The position numbers were made by a program, and so were the translations under genes. The notes beneath the pieces were generated by a model. The model was not told the DNA's origin. It did no database searches and saw nothing but the letters and a program-made list of their open reading frames with translations. This document shows positions 62,201 to 64,000 of a DNA stretch of 64,000 bases, in pieces; the first letter of the stretch is position 1, and each line of letters opens with the position of its first letter. This stretch comes from Escarpia spicata (Eukaryota; Annelida; Polychaeta; Sabellida; Siboglinidae), in NCBI GenBank assembly GCA_963995525.1, contig OZ023206.1, positions 2,046,001 through 2,110,000 on the forward strand. Reading direction: 5' to 3'.

Positions 62201-64000
62201 ATGGAACTGCTGTTGGCTACAGTTGCCCACTGACCCTGGTAACCTTTGTTCATCAGTAGCCACCCTCCCCACTCTGGCAGGGGAGCACTTCTGCTGCCCA
62301 TCAGCATATATTGCACAACAGTTGCCCATGGTCCCATGGACCCTTTCTATGATGCAGGGCTTCCTGTTCTTTCAAATTTATCTTCCATGACCACTTAAAT
62401 TGACATGGCTGTTACTATGTGTTACTGATTAGCATTTTCATGTCACTCCATCTTTTGTTGACCAGCTGTGGGTTGCAGTCAATAGTCTGGCACCAGTTCA
62501 TTCTCTATTAAAATGCCTTGAATTTGGTATCTGTCATTGTGTATGGACCCTGATACGTACCTGCCAATGTCCAAAGCTCAACATTTCTTTGTTCTTTAAA
62601 CAGATTGCAAACTGACACCTGACAATATGAGACAGCACTAGTACAGGCTATATGACTTCATCACCATACTTCTTTAGAAGAAGACCCAGACAGCAGAATT
62701 GAGCACTGTCCTTTATGAAAGTAACAATGACATTTATTTACTAACTGAATATTTTACTCTTTCATGTCATGGATTTCCTGGCAAACACAAACAAGGATTA
62801 GGCCTGGACTGGTAACCAGTATTTGCTCTCGATATTAATTATCTTTCCAGCTGGACTAGGTTTAGTTACAGGAACTAACGAATGTTAATCTCAGTTATGG
62901 ACTTATTCTCGTTTTAGGAGTTATTCCCAGAAATTACTGGTAAATACCGGTAAATGCCGGGTATTTCCCGCTGCCCTGTCAAAAACCAGTTTTTCCCAGA
63001 AACCACCAACAACATGGTCCGTGGTGACACAGGCTACAGAGTCACCACCAACAACATGGTCCATGGTGACACAGGCTACAAAGACACCACCAACAACATG
63101 GTCCTTGGTGACACATGCTATACAATCACCACAAGGTGACACAGGCAACACAATTACCAAGTGACACAGGCTACAGTCACCACCAACAGCTTAGTCCCTG
63201 GTAAAACAGGCTACACAATCACCACAAGGTGACATGGGCTACAGAGTCACCACAAACAACATGGTCTCTGGTGACACAGGCTACAGAGTCACCACCAACA
63301 CGGTCTCTGGTGATGCAGGCTACACAATCACCACCAAGTGACACAGGCTACAGAGTCACCACCATATGACACAGGCTTACACAATCACCACCAAGTGACA
63401 CAGGCTACAGAGTCACCACCATATGACACAGGCTTACACAATCACCACCACATGACACAGGCTACAGAGTCACCACCATATGACACAGGCTTACACAATT
63501 ACCACCAAGTGACACACAATTACCATCAAGTGATATAGGCTACACAATCACCACCAAGTTAGGATAAAAAAAAATTATATCTGTACCTGAGTAGTTCTCT
63601 CAGAACTTGGCCAACTTAATATATTGTTATGCAGGGCCACACAAGGTAAGATTGTTATACAGGGCCACACAAGGTAAGATTGTTATACAGGGCCACACAA
63701 GGTAAGATTGTTATACAGGGCCACACAAGGTAAGATTGTTATACAGGGCAACACAAGGTAAGATTGTTATACAGGGCCACACAAGGTAAGATTGTTATAC
63801 AGGGCCACACAAGGTAAGAGTGACTACGTATTTGTGTGTGATGTTTTCTGCAGAACTCGCACTACATAAAATGTTTTGCAAAGCTGAATCTTTAAAATGT
63901 ACACATCTGACAATAACTTACACCATCTTAGGGTTGGTTTTTTAAGCTTACAATGTCCACAGCCACCGACTTGCATCGAACAACCTCTTGAACTGTGTTA
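29101..64000 (-). CDS. NUP155: NUP155, nuclear pore scaffold nucleoporin, 21 exons, both ends missing
   Basis: NUP155 is a scaffold protein of the inner ring of the nuclear pore (yeast Nup157/Nup170). It has an N-terminal beta-propeller and a long alpha-solenoid that binds Nup35/Nup93 partners and membrane. Twenty-one minus-strand exons from 64,000 to 29,101 align in order and nearly gap-free with human NUP155 as remembered, from the end of the propeller (human TVEKPSKVHRALYSKG region) to human DSELMDIT in the solenoid. All introns have GT donors and AG acceptors. The propeller exons lie beyond the window. The last 200 or so residues, starting near human LYGEFADPFKLAEC, were not found below 29,101. 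Exons at 59.5, 39.4, 35.2 and 34.6 kb and the first junction carry one-base frame disagreements while splice sites stay intact. Introns are mostly minisatellites. Confidence 0.93.
29215..29480 (-). repeat. array copying the 3' splice site of NUP155 exon 21
   Basis: About seven diverged ~40-bp units. On the minus strand units read like TTGATGTTGTAGGTGGCAGC followed by GATCTTTG, the same as the real acceptor with about 25 bases of exon 21. Several units keep GTAG; others have GTATG. Confidence 0.85.
29690..30580. repeat. 34-bp minisatellite in NUP155 intron
   Basis: About 26 highly similar units of 34 bp, each with GACCATAATTGTAAGGTGGT and TGTATTACTGAG. It lies in the middle of the intron between exons 20 and 21, not at a splice site. 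Confidence 0.96.
30585..31113. other. unique intron sequence
   Basis: Nothing recognised. Confidence 0.5.
31114..31243 (-). CDS. NUP155: NUP155 exon 20
   Basis: 130 nt, phase 2-0. Acceptor CTTGCAG, donor GTAGGT. Contains QRIEYLSRAAMCAKSS and EGEFLHELEKKME; human has QRLEYIARAILSAKSS and DGEFLHELEEKME. Confidence 0.97.
31795..32210 (-). repeat. array copying the 5' splice site of NUP155 exon 19
   Basis: About eight 52-bp units. Minus-strand unit text TGAGACACAGGTACGTGTCA matches the exon end TGAGAGACGCAG/GTACGTGG. Every unit keeps the donor core CAGGTACGTG or a close variant. Confidence 0.93.
32211..32365 (-). CDS. NUP155: NUP155 exon 19
   Basis: 155 nt, phase 0-2. Acceptor GTCACAG, donor GTACGT. 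Contains SPYLEDYLKRAA and [20 protein letters not shown]; human has SPFLEPHLVRMA and [20 protein letters not shown]. The donor is repeated eight times downstream. Confidence 0.97.
32366..32860. other. unique intron sequence
   Basis: Includes a C-run near 32,564. No gene or element recognised. Confidence 0.45.
32861..33556. repeat. ~60-63-bp minisatellite in NUP155 intron
   Basis: About eleven units with GAGCTGATGATGAGTCATCA and CACTGGATGATTGGGTCTTA. Units alternate between long and short forms in an order that recurs, suggesting a higher-order block of three units. It lies inside the intron between exons 18 and 19. Confidence 0.93.
33705..34103 (-). repeat. array of micro-exon-like cassettes copied from the end of exon 18
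   Basis: Eight 49-bp units. Each, on the minus strand, has CACTTTCAG, then ATATCAACAAGAGTCTCTGA and GAAGTTACTTGAG, then GTGAGT. The exon-like part repeats the last 33 bases of exon 18 and is bounded by a good acceptor and a good donor. Confidence 0.93.
34104..34208 (-). CDS. NUP155: NUP155 exon 18
   Basis: 105 nt, phase 0-0. Acceptor GTGTTTAG, donor GTGAGT. Contains LRSDDELFHVALYDWLINKN, then LSEKLLE; human has [20 protein letters not shown] and LADKLLQ. The last 33 bases and the donor are repeated downstream. Confidence 0.95.
34553..34708 (-). CDS. NUP155: NUP155 exon 17, one missing base
   Basis: 156 nt, one short. Acceptor TTGACAG, donor GTGTGG. Contains CYKCITETLNYLLSASQ, PSVPKLPGP and DDPNRLA (human SYKCITDTLQELVNQSK, PSVPKKPGP, SDPNMLS), then the frame changes to QQFEDFTN (human HHFEQML). 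The change lies at GCCAACAG (about 34,580); again one C lost from a C run fits. The donor is inferred from phase. Confidence 0.88.
34770..35168 (-). repeat. array copying the 5' splice site of NUP155 exon 16
   Basis: About eight 53-bp units. On the minus strand each contains CTCCCAGGGCCTCATTGCCT, ACAGCAACAGGTGA and TAACCCTCTCA, the same as the end of exon 16 and its donor. Most keep CAG/GTGA. Confidence 0.93.
35169..35364 (-). CDS. NUP155: NUP155 exon 16, one missing base
   Basis: 196 nt, one short of the expected 197. Acceptor CTTGTAG, donor GTGAAC. Starts LDLPTVCNQFAAVGFYSGIV and ELTLTASKK (human SNVCAQYRQVRFYEGVV, ELSLTAAEKK), then switches frame to VLGLHFYKNGEP (human GLGLHFYKHGEP). The switch sits at GACCT (about 35,247); a C run shortened by one base explains it. 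Both edges are copied into minisatellites. Confidence 0.92.
35365..35495 (-). repeat. array copying the 3' splice site of NUP155 exon 16, proximal part
   Basis: About four 32-bp units with minus-strand TTTTGTTTTGTAGTTGTTCA, matching the acceptor TTTTGTCTTGTAG/TTGTTCAA. The array resumes at 38,141 after a LINE insertion. Confidence 0.9.
36022..38001 (-). pseudogene. LINE reverse transcriptase, broken
   Basis: Motifs on the minus strand in order: GDYRPISILNMISKLFERIV (about 37,590), STETCLILLIDFLK, GVPQGLILGPLLFLIYINDI, LLYADNLALIVSG and LHLGKTESILFGS. The YADD catalytic pair reads YADN. The C-terminal part FDYACSSWF and QNKVIRFLLN is typical. Stops or frame changes near 36,945 and 36,550 separate the pieces, so it is dead. 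Clade not fixed. Confidence 0.88.
37030..37500 (-). repeat. 21-bp in-frame expansion inside the LINE RT
   Basis: About 22 units coding on the minus strand for seven-residue repeats of the type YEQHQLL. They begin exactly at the conserved codons LKAYQLLYEQHQ, which precede the STE motif in this RT family. The frame stays open through the array. Confidence 0.93.
38141..38560 (-). repeat. exon-16 acceptor array, distal part
   Basis: Diverged ~32-bp units with GACAAAGTCACAATGACCAT and GAACAACTAC, the same family as 35,365-35,495. Confidence 0.85.
38846..38923 (-). CDS. NUP155: NUP155 exon 15
   Basis: 78 nt, phase 0-0. Acceptor CTTTCAG, donor GTCAGT. Reads GNEKMQIARTVQQPADRNKA, then LQEALQ; human has [20 protein letters not shown]. 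Confidence 0.92.
38955..39178. repeat. 23-bp minisatellite next to exon 15
   Basis: About ten units of GCTGACAGGTGCTCAACACC plus GGA. It begins about 30 bases upstream of the exon-15 acceptor; the adjoining intron text CACCTGTTCCAGCTGAG resembles the unit. Confidence 0.92.
39179..39376. repeat. purine mirror-type tract (GAA/GGA)n
   Basis: About 200 bp almost purely purine on the plus strand, GAAGAAGGAGAAGAAGAAGG type. The open frame of arginines and serines through it is spurious. Confidence 0.95.
39398..39491 (-). CDS. NUP155: NUP155 exon 14, shortened and out of frame
   Basis: 94 nt. Acceptor TTACAG, donor GTAGGG. Starts ISRVLIHSLIKMYLDDNAAT (human LIASLINCYIRDNAAV) in one frame and ends TYSPEDAICSK (human LYSTDDAICSK) in the next. 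About 12 codons present in human (GISLHLQDICPLL) are missing between, with a net shift of one base at about 39,430. Either a deletion in the gene or an assembly fault. Confidence 0.88.
39492..39920 (-). repeat. 17-bp array abutting the exon-14 acceptor
   Basis: Units TCACAAGTCACACAATG, at least 20 copies with variants. On the minus strand the exon-14 acceptor TTGTGACATTGTTACAG is itself a variant of the unit TTGTGACATTGTGTGAC. Confidence 0.9.
40060..40820. repeat. 24-bp minisatellite in NUP155 intron
   Basis: About 31 units of GTGCGTGACCTCCGTCAACC plus TAGT, with CCG/CCA variants. Confidence 0.95.
40821..41226. other. unique intron sequence
   Basis: Nothing recognised downstream of exon 13. 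Confidence 0.5.
41227..41286 (-). CDS. NUP155: NUP155 exon 13
   Basis: 60 nt, phase 0-0. Acceptor ATTGTAG, donor GTAGGC. Reads DQQNTLRGMTFRNFVIMGRE; human has [20 protein letters not shown]. Confidence 0.94.
41480..41710. repeat. ~28-bp minisatellite
   Basis: About eight units with CCTGTATCATGACCATAGTA and ACAACACC. Confidence 0.9.
41890..42987. repeat. 33-bp minisatellite with 264-bp higher-order repeat
   Basis: About 33 units of AGCAAACACAACCAATATAT plus AAGTACACAGCAC. Variant units (CACAATCAATATATAAG, shortened CAATATAAAG) recur every 264 bp, ending near 42,283, 42,547 and 42,811. It occupies the intron between exons 12 and 13. Confidence 0.96.
43101..43234 (-). CDS. NUP155: NUP155 exon 12
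   Basis: 134 nt, phase 1-0. Acceptor TTTGTAG, donor GTTGGT (weak). Contains ESLALWKILCDHQFHVICAA; human has [20 protein letters not shown]. Confidence 0.95.
43617..43699 (-). CDS. NUP155: NUP155 exon 11
   Basis: 83 nt, phase 2-1. Acceptor TTTGTAG, donor GTAAGT. Reads RGDTLADEQVRRKYQ; human has GNPQQMQQELQRKFHE. A short exon whose phase agrees with both sides. Confidence 0.85.
43782..44585. mobile_element. pogo/Tigger-like element with terminal inverted repeats
   Basis: The left end CAGTGCAACACGCTTATAAC matches the reverse complement of the right end, CAGGGCAACACGCTTATATT, and the arms continue with GAAC and GAATTC-rich text. CAG...CACGCTTATAACGAA ends are typical of pogo/Tigger elements. 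The left flank is TA as expected for a TA duplication; the right flank reads TG. No transposase was recognised, so it is a non-autonomous or decayed copy in a NUP155 intron. Confidence 0.72.
44794..44915 (-). CDS. NUP155: NUP155 exon 10
   Basis: 122 nt, phase 0-2. Acceptor TCCTCAG. Contains QLSWILVKLNAMHEFMNRNS; human has [20 protein letters not shown]. The donor GTGACT at 44,793 is chosen because its phase fits the next exon. GTATTG at 44,804 is an alternative that breaks the frame. The acceptor and start of the exon seed the 24-bp array upstream. Confidence 0.9.
44916..46390 (-). repeat. 24-bp array copying the 3' splice site of NUP155 exon 10
   Basis: About 60 units. Minus-strand unit TTCTTTCTGTCACCAACTCA plus TGAG corresponds to the acceptor TTTTCTGTCCTCAG/CTGATGAG. 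Most units have ACCAA in place of CCTCAG, but units near 45,745 and 46,365 keep TCAGCTGA. A block at about 45,612-45,692 is inverted. Confidence 0.93.
46391..47085. other. unique intron sequence
   Basis: AT-rich, no element recognised. Confidence 0.5.
47086..47146 (-). CDS. NUP155: NUP155 exon 9
   Basis: 61 nt, phase 2-0. Acceptor TTGCCAG, donor GTAAGT. Reads PLWGCGMVKEMPAPSGQKKY; human [20 protein letters not shown] aligns without gaps. The first ~12 bases and the acceptor are copied about fifteen times upstream. Confidence 0.88.
47147..47838 (-). repeat. ~45-bp array copying the 3' splice site of NUP155 exon 9
   Basis: About fifteen units. On the minus strand each reads GTCCTGACTGTACTTGTTGT then TGCCAGGCCACTGTGGGG, that is a branch-point-like CTGAC, a U-rich tract, the acceptor CCAG and the first twelve bases of exon 9. 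Confidence 0.95.
47876..48996 (-). repeat. 36-bp array copying the 5' splice site of NUP155 exon 8
   Basis: About 31 nearly identical units. On the minus strand each contains TCTCGCATTCTCAGGTGTGT followed by TAAGTATCTCTGGG. The first fourteen bases are the end of exon 8 and GTGTGTTAAG is its donor. Thirty-six is a multiple of three and no unit has a stop in the exon frame, so the frame reads on for hundreds of codons. The array ends about 40 bp from the next array. Confidence 0.96.
48997..49150 (-). CDS. NUP155: NUP155 exon 8
   Basis: 154 nt, phase 1-2. Acceptor GTGTCTAG, donor GTGTGT. Contains [20 protein letters not shown]; human has [20 protein letters not shown]. The last ~14 exon bases with the donor are the seed of a 36-bp array downstream, and the upstream acceptor resembles the unit of the array at 49.17-49.88 kb. 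Confidence 0.96.
49165..49880 (-). repeat. array resembling the 3' splice site of NUP155 exon 8
   Basis: Units of about 35-60 bp built from GACCTACAGACACACACCGG and TCAAACATGTCACATGA. On the minus strand, TTTGACCGGTGTGTGTCTGTAG matches the true acceptor region TTTGACCGGTGTGTCTAG. Confidence 0.88.
49908..49964 (-). CDS. NUP155: NUP155 exon 7
   Basis: 57 nt, phase 1-1. Acceptor CTTGCAG, donor GTGAAT. Reads GPQSFLSGASGFGTPRRG, matching the variable linker around human NPSFLGTPSHG. Low complexity, but the phase fits both neighbours. Confidence 0.85.
50260..50580. repeat. 45-bp minisatellite
   Basis: Seven units with AATGCTCTGGGGACCATCTC and TTTTATCAGCTCATAAG, inside the intron between exons 6 and 7. 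Confidence 0.95.
50715..50808 (-). CDS. NUP155: NUP155 exon 6
   Basis: 94 nt, phase 0-1. Acceptor TTCACAG, donor GTGAGT. Reads VVEGATRAYFLYGGEPE; human has VSAWATRAFFRYGGEAQ. Confidence 0.94.
50820..51808. other. unique intron sequence
   Basis: Intron between exons 5 and 6; no gene recognised. Confidence 0.5.
51809..51868 (-). CDS. NUP155: NUP155 exon 5
   Basis: 60 nt, phase 0-0. Acceptor TTTGTAG, donor GTGGGT. Reads [20 protein letters not shown]; human has [20 protein letters not shown]. Confidence 0.96.
51928..52003. repeat. short GTGGAGGCATGGAG repeat
   Basis: Five to six units of about 14-16 bp, purine-rich. Confidence 0.85.
52004..52449. other. unique intron sequence
   Basis: Lies between the short repeat and the large array. 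Small GATGAGGACC duplications at 52,203-52,240; otherwise nothing recognised. Confidence 0.45.
52450..58550. repeat. 6.1-kb 18-bp minisatellite with higher-order structure
   Basis: About 340 units of GTGTGGATGAGGGAGAGG with GTTGAGG, GATAAGG, GAGAGTGT and CATGAGG variants. Long blocks recur: the variant series at 53,760-54,215 reappears at about 57,430-57,890, and blocks beginning near 54,950, 55,720 and 56,550 repeat one another. The plus strand is G-rich and nearly C-free. The array starts within the first 20 bases of the intron after exon 4. Very long open frames on both strands follow only from the 18-bp period. Confidence 0.97.
58556..58663 (-). CDS. NUP155: NUP155 exon 4
   Basis: 108 nt, phase 0-0. 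Acceptor TCTGCAG, donor GTAGGT. Reads QQPVDQLRQLLLNASPDSEQ, then VKAFFKLHR; human has RPVDQLRHLLV and FFKLHQ. The reading frame stays open through the donor for the whole 6-kb array that follows, so the long open frame is not a separate gene. Confidence 0.95.
58860..59477 (-). repeat. 29-bp array copying the 5' splice site of NUP155 exon 3
   Basis: About 21 units. Minus-strand unit GTCCTTAACTCACAGGTGAG plus GGGATCATT corresponds to the exon end GTCCTCATCAACTCACAG/GTGAGG. Most units keep CAGGTGAG. Confidence 0.95.
59478..59640 (-). CDS. NUP155: NUP155 exon 3, one frame disagreement
   Basis: 163 nt. Acceptor CTTGTAG, donor GTGAGG. Starts EVMPIQGWAWAISEM (human MTAGVDGHSWALSAI) in one frame and ends AVVTQHLDPPRKFVLINSQ (human VVVQQHMLPPKKFVLLSAQ) in the frame one base on. 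The length is one more than a multiple of three, so one base extra or two missing between about 59,600 and 59,545. Both of its edges are copied into minisatellites. Confidence 0.88.
59641..59859 (-). repeat. 68-bp array joining exon-3 acceptor and SINE head
   Basis: Three full units and a partial one. On the minus strand each contains CTTGTAGGAAGTGATGCCAA and TCCAGGGT (exon-3 acceptor and first ~20 bases). In the other half each holds the plus-strand SINE start GGGGCGCAGTAGCACAGCTG. Confidence 0.92.
59860..60147 (+). mobile_element. tRNA-derived SINE
   Basis: The head GGGGCGCAGTAGCACAGCTG carries a box A-like TAGCACAGCTGTAAGAG, and box B GGTTCAAATCC follows at about 59,913, spaced as in a tRNA promoter. 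The body ends with GTAAAGCGCTTGGAGCC, a tail shared with LINE 3' ends in many invertebrates. RNA polymerase III would transcribe it. Confidence 0.82.
60148..60815. repeat. 41-bp minisatellite at the SINE 3' end
   Basis: About sixteen units with CCAGACTCTGACCTGGACCT and CTTCCTACACACAAGACACA. It begins at the last bases of the SINE (GGAGCCAGACTC), so the SINE tail may have seeded it. Confidence 0.95.
60816..61468. other. unique intron sequence
   Basis: Nothing recognised. Confidence 0.5.
61469..61569 (-). CDS. NUP155: NUP155 exon 2
   Basis: 101 nt. Acceptor GTCACCAG, donor GTGAGT. Reads TLLLAAATAEDGDVLW, then SFPFQLHLRETH; human has ILLMAASENEDNDILW and TFPFQKPMMETQ. Its acceptor and first ~11 bases are the seed of the minisatellite upstream. 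Confidence 0.9.
61570..61945 (-). repeat. array copying the 3' splice site of NUP155 exon 2, proximal part
   Basis: Units of 24-42 bp. Minus-strand CTGTGTCACCAGGGACCATG plus TTG matches the acceptor TGTCACCAG/GGACCCTGTTG. Distal units lose the exon-derived part. Confidence 0.92.
61946..62999. mobile_element. ~1-kb insertion with inverted GGGAAATACCGG-type ends
   Basis: It splits the exon-2 acceptor array. The left end has CAGGGTTGGCACGTTTTTCC and GGAAAATACCGGTAAATGC. The right end, reverse-complemented, has CAGGGCAGCGGGAAATACCC and GGCATTTACCGG. The interior shows no reading frame with motifs. CAGGG ends suggest a non-autonomous hAT-like element, but an 8-bp target duplication was not evident. 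Confidence 0.55.
63000..63560 (-). repeat. exon-2 acceptor array, distal part
   Basis: Units with ACACAGGCTACAGAGTCACC and AACAACATGGTCCCTGGTG, the same family as 61,570-61,945. Confidence 0.9.
63620..63825. repeat. 28-bp minisatellite
   Basis: About eight units of GTTATACAGGGCCACACAAG plus GTAAGATT. The plus strand carries AAG/GTAAGA in every unit, antisense to NUP155. Confidence 0.95.
63954..64000 (-). CDS. NUP155: NUP155 exon 1 of window (partial)
   Basis: The last 47 bases read NTVQEVVRCKSVAVDI up to a donor GTAAGC. It has the same length and position as human STVEKPSKVHRALYSK, immediately before the next exon (human GILLMAA). It leaves phase 0, whereas the next exon expects phase 1, so one base disagrees. 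Weak similarity, so confidence is moderate. Confidence 0.5.

Noticed and set aside
63620..63825. Array of donor sites AAG/GTAAGA
   Set aside because: The donors are on the plus strand, opposite to NUP155, and no plus-strand exon was found. It was not counted among the boundary-derived arrays.

Overview
The window is animal nuclear DNA. It holds spliced genes with GT-AG introns, several non-LTR retrotransposons, a Ty3/gypsy-like element, a tRNA-derived SINE, cut-and-paste element remnants and about thirty minisatellite arrays. There are no bacterial-type operons. The element families and minisatellite load suggest a marine invertebrate, perhaps a mollusc or another lophotrochozoan, but no single sequence fixes the taxon.

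Layout. Positions 1-23,800 are a transposon-rich intergenic tract. It contains a CR1/L2-type LINE inside a tandem array (1.0-3.7 kb), a decayed LINE with endonuclease and reverse transcriptase on the minus strand (5.5-8.5 kb), and a broken DNA element (about 11.2-15.8 kb). That element has long inverted-repeat arms and one gene resembling XPG/FEN1 nucleases. It is cut on the right by a dead Ty3/gypsy-like element (15.8-19.1 kb), followed by LINE remnants and two minisatellites. From 27.25 down to 23.86 kb on the minus strand lie the last four exons of a small cysteine-rich, probably GPI-anchored surface protein.

From 64.0 down to 29.1 kb on the minus strand lie 21 exons of NUP155, the scaffold nucleoporin of the inner ring of the nuclear pore. 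They were found by reading exon by exon against the human protein as remembered; almost all splice sites and phases agree. The N-terminal propeller exons lie beyond 64,000. The last 200 or so codons are not found below 29.1 kb. Several exons carry one-base frame disagreements, two of which are explained by a lost C in a short C run.

The main observation is that the NUP155 introns are built largely of minisatellites, and in at least eleven cases the repeat unit is a copy of the adjoining exon-intron boundary. Units contain the real 5' splice site (59.48, 49.00, 35.17, 34.10, 32.21 kb) or the real 3' splice site (61.57, 59.64, 49.15, 47.15, 44.92, 35.36, 29.21 kb), repeated from 4 to about 60 times. 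The intron between exons at 48,997 and 47,146 is essentially a donor array joined to an acceptor array. Donor units there are 36 bp, in frame and free of stops, so use of later donors would add multiples of 12 codons. Other arrays contain complete acceptor-plus-donor cassettes resembling tandem micro-exons.
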